The notes beneath the pieces are model-generated. The model worked only from the letters and a program-made list of their open reading frames with translations, was not told where the DNA came from and did no database searches. From positions 1 to 64,000 of the forward strand of contig JADJES010000001.1 of NCBI GenBank assembly GCA_016708955.1: 64,000 nt of DNA, in the 5' to 3' direction. This stretch comes from Nitrosomonas sp. (lineage in GTDB: Bacteria; Pseudomonadota; Gammaproteobacteria; Burkholderiales; Nitrosomonadaceae). Positions 55,639 through 64,000 of the stretch are shown in pieces. Each line of letters begins with the position of its first letter. Within the stretch, counting starts at the first letter, position 1. A program made the translations under genes and the position numbers.

Positions 55639-57434
55639 ATGGCTATTACTAATCCAGTAACTATTGGTTTTAAAATTATTATAGGCTTGTTTCATGCAGC
55701 ACCAGGGAAAAGCTATCTGACCGACATAGAAAATCTGGCTGAAGGGAAAACCTTGGAACAACTTGCGGATGCTCTGGCTGCCACTACAATATTTACTAGC
55801 GGTATTATGGGGGGCAAGGACACAACAGCGCTTAAGGTTGCCGTGCTCATGCACAACTTTGGTGTGGTTGCTGATAGTAACCCAGGCAGCGTCGGCTCCC
55901 AAGCTCAGGCCTTCTTTACGGACAGAATTGATTCTGGTGTTGGTTTTGGCGCTATTGTCTATGAAGCGGTTAATTTCTTATCTCAAGATAGCGCTACTTT
56001 ACCTGCAGCTTTTACTACAGTAGCGACCTTGCTGAGCAACAAGGCCGCCGTGGCAGCGGCTTATTCCGCAACCAATGCTTCTACCGACTTGGCTAAACTG
56101 CAAAGTGTATTAAGCGCTGTGACCGGAACAGAGTTATATACGGATGTTCAAGTGGCTGCGATTCTGGCTGCTTCCGGATCTACTACGGCAGATTCAACTA
56201 TAACAGGCTCGGTGAATGCTGATATTCTCGCTGGCGGTTCCGGCAATGACACGCTGTCCGGCTTGTCTGGTGACGATACAATCAATGGCGGGGCGGGTGA
56301 CGACATTATTTACGGCGGTACTGGTGCCGATATCATGACCGGCGGAGCAGGCGCTGATACCTTTGTATTTGATGCCACTGTTGGCGCCAACAGCACTGGT
56401 ATAACTAGCGGTGATGTGATCACCGATTTCACTGTTGACGCCGACAAGCTCTTTTTCGATGGTGTAACCGCCGTAGCCTCCGTGGAACAAACCGCTGTAC
56501 AGGCTGCTGTTACTGCTCTGGCTGGCGCCACTACTACACAGATTGCAGCAGTGATGGCTGCTACCAACAAGACGAGCCTGGGTGTATCGTTTGCTGTCTA
56601 CGGCGGCGATACTTATGTCTACTATCAAACAACCGGAGGTGCTGCCGCCTCAGCTGCAGATGACGTATTCATCAAGCTGACCGGTGTTGCTTCCGGCTTC
56701 ACTTTCGGAACGACCGTGGTAGATGAACTTCCACTGCCGCCTCCTCCACTGCCGCTTGCCACTACAGTCAATCTCACTGAGTTTGACGACACCTATACCA
56801 CCCCCGGGGACGATGATTTTATCATCAACGGTTTGGGCGGCAACGATACCATTACCACTGGCACCGGCAACGACACCATCAATGCTGTAACGACACCATC
56901 ACCAGTGGCGTGGGCAACGATTCGATCAACGGCGGTTCGGGCAATGACACCATCGCTGCACAAGCTGGCGCGGATATTATTACCGGTGGTTCAGGTAATG
57001 ATTCGATTGCACTCGGTGTGGATAGTGATATGGATACGGTTATTTTCGGTGCAACTGCCGGTGGCAACGGTAACGACATTATCACCAACTTTATCTCAGG
57101 CACTGACAAATTGAACGTCGGCGCTATAACAACTAGCAGCACAGTGACTGCCGTAACAGGCGCCCTAACTATAACGAACGATAAATTGTATTTCTTGGAT
57201 TCGGGTATCGCTGGCAATGCTGACTCAGCTGCTGCCGTTGCAGCCGCTCTGACTGCTGGGGCAACTTGGATTAATACTCCTAACACAGTATCGTATTTTC
57301 TCATCAACGACGATAACAGCAGCTCAATCTGGTCATACGTCGGAACAAACACCGCTGCGGTAGCGGAAAGTGATCTTACCTTGATGGGCACAATCGACGC
57401 GAAGGTAACAACCGGCGATTTGCTGTTTTCATAA
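55639..57434 (+). pseudogene. RTX (hemolysin-type Ca-binding repeat) protein, one frameshift
   Basis: A type I secretion substrate by character. The first ~180 residues are non-repetitive with no signal peptide. Nonapeptide RTX repeats GGSGNDTLSGLSGDDTINGG follow, then a FVFDATVG-type C-terminal unit, a Pro-rich linker (LPLPPPPLPLA) and a second RTX block and C-terminal unit. The frame breaks after 56887, where AATGCTG meets TAACGAC; adding one G restores INAGNDTITSGVGNDSINGG. The repaired protein has about 597 residues. As read, 491 residues are made and the second repeat block is lost. ACGGAG precedes the ATG. Confidence 0.85.
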
Positions 57435-57659
57435 TTCCATTAAACCTGGGCCGGAGAAGCGCAAACGGATCCGGCTTACAAATGTAATTAATGAATTTTG
57501 ATTTTTTAGTTAGAGAAAATCAAATCCCCATACTCAAAAAACTGACCTCCAAAGATTCCTTATTGTGTCATCAAGCGATAATTGAGTATGCTGATATTCA
57601 TTATCCCGTTTAACAGCACAACTCACGCACCACATGTCTGTTTGATTTATTGAGAATTG

Positions 57660-58559
57660 ATGATGTACGCCAAAGCCAGTGCTACACTTTTCCTCAACGT
57701 AATATTCCTGCTTACATGCTCCGGCGCATTCGCCGAGACGCAGTGTCGATTGGATACGCAGCAGGGAATCGGGGCGCTGGGTCGCATTGAACCGCGTTCC
57801 CGGGTAATCAAAGTGTCACATAATGCGGGGCCTGAAGGGGCGCGTGTGGCGCAACTGTTTTTTCAGGAAGCCGATTCTGTCCAAGCCGGTGAGAAACTGG
57901 CAGTACTTTCGGATCATGTTAAAAGAAAAGCGGAAGTGCAAGCAGCCGGAACGCGCATCAAGGTACTGGAAGCGCAGCGCGCTGTTGAGCAGGTTGCGCT
58001 CACTTTTAACAAGAAAGAACATCTGCGCCATCAATCGCTTGATCCCGGCGCCATCAGTATTTCGCTGGCGGATGCGAAACGACTGGCGTATGAGCAATCC
58101 CTCGCCAATCTGAAGCGTTTGTCGGCTGAGATCGCCCGCGCACAAGCCGAACAGAAAATTGCCGAAGCCGAATTGGACAATACGCTGATCACCGCACCGA
58201 TCACCGGCACGATCGTAAAAATCTTCGCTCGCCCGGGGGAACGAATCGGAGACAATGGGCTGTTGCAAATCGCCGATTTGTCGCAGCTGGATGTCGTGGC
58301 AGAAGTCTACGAATCGGAATTGCCTCAAGTCAAAATAGGACAAACCGGGTGTATCACGGCGACCGGTTTCAAACGGAGCTATCGGGCGAAGGTCAGAGAA
58401 CTGGGATTTCTGGTCAGGAAAAACGATTTGAATGACACCGATCCATTGTCAGATCGGGATAATCGCATCATTGAAGTGCGCCTTACCCTTGAGCCGGAGG
58501 CCGTTGCGGATTTGCAGCATCAGATTTTCCGGCAGGTTAAGGTGCGGATTACGCCTTGA
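57660..58559 (+). CDS. devB: DevB-type ABC exporter membrane fusion protein
   Basis: A 299-residue periplasmic adaptor. Signal peptide ends CSGAFA; the mature start ETQCRLDTQQGIGALGRIEPRSRV is typical of DevB. Lipoyl halves flank a coiled-coil hairpin; the barrel and membrane-proximal domain contain QLDVVAEVYESELPQVKIGQ. In cyanobacteria DevBCA with TolC exports envelope glycolipids; substrate here is unknown. Its stop overlaps the TTG start of devC. A diverged-leader partial copy lies at 54499. Confidence 0.88.
   Translation: MMYAKASATLFLNVIFLLTCSGAFAETQCRLDTQQGIGALGRIEPRSRVIKVSHNAGPEGARVAQLFFQEADSVQAGEKLAVLSDHVKRKAEVQAAGTRIKVLEAQRAVEQVALTFNKKEHLRHQSLDPGAISISLADAKRLAYEQSLANLKRLSAEIARAQAEQKIAEAELDNTLITAPITGTIVKIFARPGERIGDNGLLQIADLSQLDVVAEVYESELPQVKIGQTGCITATGFKRSYRAKVRELGFLVRKNDLNDTDPLSDRDNRIIEVRLTLEPEAVADLQHQIFRQVKVRITP
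57728..58273 (+). repeat. devB homology block, copy 2 (intact gene)
   Basis: Counterpart of 54564-55109. In this copy CAAATCGC is followed by the native codons for ADLSQLDVV, which shows where the truncated copy was cut. Confidence 0.85.
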
Positions 58560-59725
58560 ATAAGCTTGCCTGGTTTTATTTTCCCGCACGCCTGGCTTGG
58601 CGCCAACTTATCTTTGATCGAAGCAAACTGGTGGCCGCTATTTGCGGGGTATTGTTCGCTTGCGTATTGGTGTTCATGCAACTGGGCTTCAAGGATTCAT
58701 TGTATGCCAGCGCAGCCTCTGCACCGGTAAAATTGAATGGCGATTTATTCCTGATGCACAAACAAAGTGAGGCCATGTGGCGACCGATCCAGTTTAAGCG
58801 TAGTGAGCTAATGCGTGTATTGGGAAATCCAGCGGTTGCGGAAGCTTATCCGCTTTATCTCGGGTTAGCGCCTTTTAAGAATATCCAAACTCAGGTTAAA
58901 CGAACTTTGATGGTTTATGGTTTTGATCCGGATTCGCAGATTTTCAATGTCGATGAAATTAAAAGCAAGCAGATCGATTTGCGGCTCAAGGATACGGTAC
59001 TGTTTGATGAATACTCCCGTCCGGAATTCGGCCCCGTTCGCCAACTGCTCGAAGCGGACCAAAATGTGACCGAAATTAATGATTACAAGGTTAACATCGT
59101 CGGATTATTCCGCATGGGGGTTTCGTTTGCCGCCGATGGCAATGTTATCACCAGCGATTTGAATTTCATGCGCATTTTTCCCAGAAGAAATCACGGCGAT
59201 ATCGATATGGGTGTCATCAAACTCTATCCTGGCGCATCGGCCAAACAGGTCGAAGCGGAGCTTAAGAGCCAGTTGAACGAGTTCATCAATATTTTTACCT
59301 ATGAAGAGTTGCTGAAATACGAGAAGGATTATTGGGCGAATACGGCCCCGATTGGGTTTATTTTTGGATTTGGCACTGTCATGGGATGGGTGGTCGGCTT
59401 AGTGATTGTCTATCAGATTTTGTTTACCGACATCGCCAATCACCGCAATGAATTCGCCACGCTGAAAGCCATGGGCTATGAACACAGTTATTTTATTCGC
59501 CTGGTGTTTGCTTCGGCTTTCTTTTTGGCAGTCCTCGGGTTTATTCCGGGTTATTTGCTTTCTGTGGGACTCTACCATCTGGCTGAATCGCAAATGTACA
59601 TGCCGATGCCGATGCTCTTGAGCAAAATCATCACGGTGTTTATGTTTATTCTTTCCATGTGCGTCATGGCCGGGTTACTGGCAATCCGTAAGTTGAAAGA
59701 TGCTAATCCGGCTGATATGTTCTGA
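58556..59725 (+). CDS. devC: DevC-type ABC exporter permease
   Basis: A 389-residue FtsX/MacB-fold permease. One membrane helix near residues 20-42 (LVAAICGVLFACVLVFMQLGF), a periplasmic domain of about 200 residues, then three helices at ~265-290, ~320-345 and ~360-380. The GLPLYLGLAPF-like and DPSQIF-like segments fit DevC. The start is a TTG overlapping the devB stop (TTGA). devA begins at the 3' end, so the three genes form one unit. Confidence 0.9.
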   Translation: MNKLAWFYFPARLAWRQLIFDRSKLVAAICGVLFACVLVFMQLGFKDSLYASAASAPVKLNGDLFLMHKQSEAMWRPIQFKRSELMRVLGNPAVAEAYPLYLGLAPFKNIQTQVKRTLMVYGFDPDSQIFNVDEIKSKQIDLRLKDTVLFDEYSRPEFGPVRQLLEADQNVTEINDYKVNIVGLFRMGVSFAADGNVITSDLNFMRIFPRRNHGDIDMGVIKLYPGASAKQVEAELKSQLNEFINIFTYEELLKYEKDYWANTAPIGFIFGFGTVMGWVVGLVIVYQILFTDIANHRNEFATLKAMGYEHSYFIRLVFASAFFLAVLGFIPGYLLSVGLYHLAESQMYMPMPMLLSKIITVFMFILSMCVMAGLLAIRKLKDANPADMF

Positions 59726-59735
59726 TGGGCACCTG

Positions 59736-60413
59736 ATGTCAACGGTCATTGATGTCGAACACCTGGATTTTAGCTTTGGTAGCGGTGTTTTAACGCAACC
59801 GGTGCTGAAAGACATCACCCTCTCAATCCAGAAAGGCGAGATCGTACTCATCACCGGACCTTCCGGCTCGGGTAAAACAACCTTTCTGACCATTATCGGT
59901 GGCCTGCGCCAAGCTTTTCATGGCAGCGTGAGGGTGCTCGATCAGCAATTTATCAATAGCAGTGAGCCGGTTAAAGTCAAAGTCCGGCAACAGATCGGCT
60001 ACATTTTTCAACAACATAATTTGCTTAAATCACTCACTGCGCTGCAAAACGTCAGCATGACGTTAGAAATGGGCAACACACTGACAGAACAGCAAAGACG
60101 CGACCGGTCGGCGGAAATTCTGATCGCCGTGGGGCTGGGTGATCGGCTTGATTACAAACCCGGTCAACTCTCAGGCGGGCAACTGCAACGGGTTTCCATA
60201 GCCAGAGCCCTGGTCGGGCAACCTAAAATAATCCTGGCCGATGAACCGACCGCCTCACTGGATAAACAAAGCGGTTATGAAGCGGTCAGTCTCCTGAAAC
60301 GATTAGCCAAAGAATCGCAAACCACCATTCTTCTGGTCACGCATGACTACCGTATTCTGGATATTGCTGATCGGGTTGTGGAGCTGGAAGATGGGGTGAT
60401 CAAGAAGATATGA
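59736..60413 (+). CDS. devA: DevA-type ABC exporter ATP-binding protein
   Basis: A 225-residue ATPase of the MacB/LolD/DevA branch. Walker A GPSGSGKTT near residue 40, signature LSGGQLQRVSIARAL near residue 145, Walker B IILADEPTASLD and the His switch LVTHDYR are intact. The ATG at 59736 is preferred; the frame is open to an ATG at 59700 inside devC. It energises the DevC permease. Confidence 0.92.
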   Translation: MSTVIDVEHLDFSFGSGVLTQPVLKDITLSIQKGEIVLITGPSGSGKTTFLTIIGGLRQAFHGSVRVLDQQFINSSEPVKVKVRQQIGYIFQQHNLLKSLTALQNVSMTLEMGNTLTEQQRRDRSAEILIAVGLGDRLDYKPGQLSGGQLQRVSIARALVGQPKIILADEPTASLDKQSGYEAVSLLKRLAKESQTTILLVTHDYRILDIADRVVELEDGVIKKI

Positions 60414-60486
60414 TTTTGCGATTTTTTCGAATTAAGGCGCAGAACCGCAACTGAATAATCACTACACAATCAGCTTGAAAAATTGA

Positions 60487-61230
60487 TTACGTTGCGATCC
60501 GGTCAGGCAGCAAACGATCGTATTCCTTTTTGACTACACCGTAGCACTCGCAGACATTATCCTCCAATCCCTGCCGATCCAGCAGCGTAATATGGCCGCG
60601 GTGGTATTCAATCAAGCCGGCGCTTTGTAATTTACGGGCCGCATCGGTGATCCCCTCGCGGCGTACGCCGAGCATATTGCTGATCAATTCTTGCGTCATG
60701 ATCAACTCGTCTGAGGGCAATCGGTCGAAACTTAACAGCAGCCAGCGGCAGAGTTGCTGTTCTATCGAATGATGCCGATTGCATACCGCCGTTTGCGCCA
60801 TTTGCGTGAGAAGTGCCTGGGTGTACCGTAGCAACAAGTGACGCATGGGCAGGGAACGATTGAATTCCTGCTGCAGTAGTTGCGTTTTCAGCCGGTAAGC
60901 GTAACCCGCGCTCTGCACCACAGCCATATTCGGCATGGTATCTCCGCCCATAAAGACGGCCACCCCGATTACTCCCTCATTGCCGACTATCGAGATTTCG
61001 GCCGATGCGCCATCCTCCGTGACGTAAAGCAGGGACACAATTGCGGTAGTGGGGAAATAAAGATGACTCAACTTGCCGCCAGACTCGTAAATCACTTCAC
61101 CGAGCGGAAGCGGCACCAGTTCCAGATGGTGATGCAGCCGTTCCAATTCATCCACAGGCAGGGTGGCCAGCAGATCGTTCTGACTTAGGACGTGGAAGCT
61201 ATGGGAAACAGGCGTGTGTGTTGTAGGCAT
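60487..61230 (-). CDS. Crp/Fnr-family transcriptional regulator
   Basis: A 247-residue regulator with an N-terminal cyclic-nucleotide-binding-like beta roll (ATLPVDELERLHHHLELVPLPLGEVIYESGG) and a C-terminal winged helix (MTQELISNMLGVRREGITDAARKLQSAGLI). It lacks the N-terminal Cys cluster of Fnr, so no iron-sulfur sensing is expected, and the Arg that binds cAMP phosphate is not evident. The start at 61230 follows an AAGGAG; the frame runs on to 61332. It is divergent from the desaturase gene and could regulate it (inference). Confidence 0.88.
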   Translation of the reverse strand: MPTTHTPVSHSFHVLSQNDLLATLPVDELERLHHHLELVPLPLGEVIYESGGKLSHLYFPTTAIVSLLYVTEDGASAEISIVGNEGVIGVAVFMGGDTMPNMAVVQSAGYAYRLKTQLLQQEFNRSLPMRHLLLRYTQALLTQMAQTAVCNRHHSIEQQLCRWLLLSFDRLPSDELIMTQELISNMLGVRREGITDAARKLQSAGLIEYHRGHITLLDRQGLEDNVCECYGVVKKEYDRLLPDRIAT

Positions 61231-61460
61231 TGTCTGACTCCTTGCATAGGAAAAACAGAATAACTCACTGATATATCTAGACAATCGCATTGCTTCCATA
61301 ATACATGGAAATCGGTCTGTGTGATAGCGCACAGAAATGACAGCAGATTTGGCGTATTTTTTAACTTGTGTGAAGCAGTATGACTCAGTGATAGCTGCAA
61401 CGGCTGATTAATCCGTCAGCATTTTGCCTGGATTCATTTAAATGAAGGATCTAATTATTT

Positions 61461-62651
61461 ATGCAACAATTTATGCAACTTGGCTTATTTGAACTGCCAT
61501 GGTGGGGCTATGTGTTGATTACGCTGATCATGACACACATGACCATCGCTTCCGTGACGATTTTTCTCCACCGGCATCAGTCGCACCATGCGCTGACACT
61601 GCATCCCATTGTGAGCCACTGTTTCCGCTTCTGGCTATGGCTTACCACCGGAATGGTCACCAAAGAATGGGTAGCGATTCATCGTAAGCACCATGCCAAG
61701 TGCGAAACCGCGGAAGATCCGCACAGCCCGCAGATTCATGGCATCAGCAAAGTGTTGTTCGAGGGCACTAAGCTTTATTGTATCGAAGCTAAAAATACAG
61801 CAACGCTCGATAAATACGGCCATGGCACCCCTGACGACTGGATCGAGTGCCATTTATACTCGCGGCATCCGATACTGGGTATCGGCATCATGCTGGTGAT
61901 TGATCTGGTTCTATTCGGTCCGGCCGGGTTCATCGTGTGGGGCGTGCAGATGCTGTGGATTCCACTCTTTGCCGCCGGTGTCATCAATGGCGTGGGGCAC
62001 TATTACGGTTATCGCAATTTCGCGCCGAATGACACTTCCACGAACATTCTGCCGTGGGGCATTCTTATTGGCGGCGAAGAGCTGCACAACAATCACCATG
62101 CCTACGTAACTTCCGCCAAGTTATCCAACAAATGGTGGGAATTTGATATCGGCTGGATGTACATTCGCATTCTGGAAATGCTGGGCTTGGCCACGGTAAG
62201 TAAGGTGGCGCCTAAGGTTCGCTTTAATCTGCCCAAGACGCCCTGCGACGAAGGCACTTTGCAGGCCGTGATCACCCACCGCTTCGACGTGCTGGCCAAG
62301 TTTGCCAATTACCTGAAGCAACCCACAATCACTGAGATTCGCAACCTGCGCGCTCGAGCTATACCCGGTCTGCAAGATGCCCAGGCTCTCGAAGCCGTCA
62401 GGCATTGGTTGCAAAATGATATCGGTAAGATAGCGGAAAGAGAACGCGAGGCCTTGGACCAGGCGCTCCATTCCAGTCAAGTACTGAGCACGATCTACGC
62501 AATGCGACAAGATCTGGCCGCTTTGTGGAGCAGTTCCACGACATCCAAGGAGCAACTGGTAAAACAACTGGAAAACTGGTGCCGTCGTGCCGAGGAGAGT
62601 GACATCAGTGCATTACAGGAATTCTCCCGGAAATTACGCTGTTACGACTAA
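61461..62651 (+). CDS. Fatty acid desaturase (delta-9 acyl desaturase type)
   Basis: A 396-residue membrane di-iron desaturase. The three His boxes are HRHQSHH (residues 37-43), HRKHH (74-78) and HNNHH in GEELHNNHHAY. Hydrophobic helices lie around residues 14-35, 52-66 and in pairs near 145-185. The last ~125 residues form a helical extension rich in Leu, Gln and Arg (LWSSSTTSKEQLVKQLENWC); a similar extension is known from other proteobacterial desaturases and resembles an ISL3-type transposase tail. Likely function is introducing a double bond for membrane fluidity. Confidence 0.9.
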   Translation: MQQFMQLGLFELPWWGYVLITLIMTHMTIASVTIFLHRHQSHHALTLHPIVSHCFRFWLWLTTGMVTKEWVAIHRKHHAKCETAEDPHSPQIHGISKVLFEGTKLYCIEAKNTATLDKYGHGTPDDWIECHLYSRHPILGIGIMLVIDLVLFGPAGFIVWGVQMLWIPLFAAGVINGVGHYYGYRNFAPNDTSTNILPWGILIGGEELHNNHHAYVTSAKLSNKWWEFDIGWMYIRILEMLGLATVSKVAPKVRFNLPKTPCDEGTLQAVITHRFDVLAKFANYLKQPTITEIRNLRARAIPGLQDAQALEAVRHWLQNDIGKIAEREREALDQALHSSQVLSTIYAMRQDLAALWSSSTTSKEQLVKQLENWCRRAEESDISALQEFSRKLRCYD

Positions 62652-62672
62652 TCGTTAGGAAGGAGAACTAAA

Positions 62673-62831
62673 ATGTCTGTAGGAACAATACTTTTAATCA
62701 TTCTGATTCTGATGCTGCTTGGTGCGATCCCAACGTGGCCACACAGCAGGGGATGGGGTTATGCGCCCAGCGGCATCCTTGGAACAGTGGTACTGATCTT
62801 GCTCATTCTGTTGCTGATGGGCCGAATATAG
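62673..62831 (+). CDS. DUF3309 family small membrane protein
   Basis: A 52-residue protein: MSVGTILLIILILMLLGAIP, then the WPHSRGWGYAPSG turn, then GTVVLILLILLLMGRI. Two hydrophobic segments flank a conserved Trp/Pro/Gly-rich loop, the pattern of DUF3309. An AAGGAGAAC Shine-Dalgarno lies just before the ATG. It follows the desaturase by 21 bp and may be cotranscribed. Function unknown; members are widespread in stress-related contexts. Confidence 0.88.
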   Translation: MSVGTILLIILILMLLGAIPTWPHSRGWGYAPSGILGTVVLILLILLLMGRI

Positions 62832-62895
62832 TGCTCGCATTGATAAGCACGCGAAAAAAAGCATAGCATTTAGGATTCTCTGAATAACTTACCCT

Positions 62896-62966
62896 TGTCA
62901 TTCCGTAAGGAGTGAGGAATCTTTGGCAATCAATAGTATAGATTTCTCGCTTTGCTCGAAATGACA
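62896..62966. repeat. Palindromic intergenic repeat
   Basis: A 27-base arm starting TGTCATTCCG and ending GAGGAATCT (62896-62922) faces its imperfect reverse complement AGATTTCTCG...CGAAATGACA (62940-62966), with a 17-base centre. Sequences of this TGTCATTCC...GGAATCT kind recur as intergenic palindromes in many proteobacteria. The rest of 62832-63155 shows no gene. Confidence 0.6.
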
Positions 62967-63155
62967 GTTATCCAGAGGTTTCTGAAAGAAAGTATGAGCG
63001 GTATCGCACATAGGCGTTCTGTGCTTTAATGCACAGAACTCTAACCCGGTTACCTATTTCATCACTGTATGTAAGCAAGTAAATGGCAGCAACCTGTTGT
63101 GGCAACACATTTATCCTTCTAAATTGGGCAAAAAATATCAGCCGGGAGCTCGCCA

Positions 63156-64000
63156 ATGAAAGTACCAAGATTTCGCTCTATTTTCACAGCCGCATCCAAA
63201 CAAGAACGCACTAAAAATTTTGAAAATTATTGGCTCTTTACGCAGCATCACAGTGGAGAGTTGCTTGAAGATGACAAAGATTTAGTAAAAAAACGCGCCA
63301 AATTTCAGTTCTTCCAAGACAATCCCGTTCAGTTACGCACACCGCTCGTCAATCCCGAAGCTTTCTATCGCAATTATGTTGCGATGCAAGATGACCCCAA
63401 AACTTTGGATCGCATGACACTCATGTTGACGGGTATGTATAAATTCGCCCGCCATGAGTGGGTTGGCATTAAAGGCGCTTGGGATGTGGTACCCAATATG
63501 GCCAATTCGCACTCGGTTGAAGACAGAATCAGCCGTGTCCATTTGGCGGAAGAATTTTGCCATGTCCGTTTGTTCGATGAAATGCTGCGTACTTGCGGTT
63601 TGGATAAAGTCGAGTGGGTACCGCTAAGTCCGATTAAAGAAAAAATCTACGAACAATTTCCTAAATTTCCCGGATTTCTAATGGATTCGCCCGCTTTTGT
63701 GACGGAATTGATGGGCGTTACTTACTATTGCCATCTCAATCGTCTGATCGACGAATTATTGGTCGATGAACCAGAAGTACAAAAGCGGTTAAAAGAACTG
63801 CTCGATGAAATTACCATTGATGAAGTTGCTCATGTCGGGCAACGAAGAAACTTTATCGGCCCTATCGGGATACGAATCTCCAAATGGCTAGTAAAACCGT
63901 TTTACACCTTGTTTTTTAACGATATCCCGGAAGTGGCTAAACTATTTGACGTCAACCAGATGATTAAAGATGGCGAGGCGTTTGATTTTAATCACTTGCC
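63156..64000 (+). CDS. Ferritin-like di-iron domain protein (3' end outside window)
   Basis: An open frame of 281 codons that runs off the window. ATG at 63156 with GGGAG about 10 bases upstream. Two ExxH motifs, EEFCH near residue 131 and DEVAH near residue 223, are placed as the di-iron ligands of a ferritin-like four-helix bundle, with candidate partner acids in HEWVG and TELMG. It resembles the ferritin-like proteins found near lipid and desaturase genes; an oxygenase or oxidase role is possible but not shown. Nothing indicates a signal peptide. Confidence 0.75.
   Translation, partial: MKVPRFRSIFTAASKQERTKNFENYWLFTQHHSGELLEDDKDLVKKRAKFQFFQDNPVQLRTPLVNPEAFYRNYVAMQDDPKTLDRMTLMLTGMYKFARHEWVGIKGAWDVVPNMANSHSVEDRISRVHLAEEFCHVRLFDEMLRTCGLDKVEWVPLSPIKEKIYEQFPKFPGFLMDSPAFVTELMGVTYYCHLNRLIDELLVDEPEVQKRLKELLDEITIDEVAHVGQRRNFIGPIGIRISKWLVKPFYTLFFNDIPEVAKLFDVNQMIKDGEAFDFNHL

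Noticed and set aside
1..64000. CRISPR array
   Set aside because: No regularly spaced direct repeats of 23-40 bases were seen; the repeats found are inverted or long direct duplications.
1..64000. tRNA or integrase marking the island border
   Set aside because: No cloverleaf or TTCRANNY T-loop with acceptor stem and no tyrosine recombinase or large serine recombinase frame was recognised near 40830-41000 or 52900-53200.

Overview
The window reads as chromosomal DNA of a betaproteobacterium of moderate G+C. The gene content and protein flavour suggest an ammonia oxidiser of the Nitrosomonas group; that is an inference, because no amo, hao or rRNA gene is present to prove it. Core genes are tightly packed, with ATGA stop/start overlaps. 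No tRNA, rRNA, CRISPR array, integrase or complete transposase was seen.

Layout. 1-1150: an unrecognised protein and an AlkA-type DNA glycosylase. 1286-19162: a complete division and cell wall (dcw) cluster, mraZ-rsmH-ftsL-ftsI-murE-murF-mraY-murD-ftsW-murG-murC-murB-ddlB-ftsQ-ftsA-ftsZ, with a four-box MraZ operator in front and a hairpin behind ftsZ. 19351-22300 (minus): a copper operon, copC, a CopD/cytochrome c/redoxin fusion and a His-rich periplasmic protein. 22459-25380 (minus): uppP and thiC under a TPP riboswitch. 25445-27503: a Pcm-like methyltransferase and a TolC-family protein. 27728-31142 (minus): a frameshifted large MscS-family channel. 31485-31785: RNase P RNA. 31837-35574: pcnB, folK, a 140-bp MITE-like element, panB and panC. 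35647-40830: dnaA, a DnaA-box intergenic region, dnaN and gyrB.

40937-52941 is an accessory defence-type island, richer in G+C over most of its length. It holds an SNF2 helicase, a truncated DinD, an HTH-ImmA/IrrE peptidase with a PIN partner, a DUF1016 (PDDEXK) protein, a type III-like Mod methyltransferase, RhuM and a type III-like Res helicase-nuclease. Mod and Res are both interrupted by one-base indels, and at least two short ORFs look like recombination scars.

53000-60413 is a rearranged secretion locus: a PD40 beta-propeller protein, a truncated DevB, a 369-bp duplicated block carrying the start of the PD40 gene, the tail of a response-regulator receiver domain, a frameshifted RTX protein and an intact DevBCA-type exporter. 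60487-64000: a Crp/Fnr regulator divergent from a fatty acid desaturase, a 52-residue DUF3309 protein, a palindromic repeat and the start of a ferritin-like protein.

The dcw genes form one pathway, from UDP-MurNAc-pentapeptide (MurB-F) to lipid I/II (MraY, MurG), polymerisation and cross-linking (FtsW, FtsI) and the divisome (FtsL, Q, A, Z); UppP recycles the lipid carrier. Six apparent single-base indels occur in four long genes. They are either real decay or base-calling error, and this must be settled before those genes are called dead.
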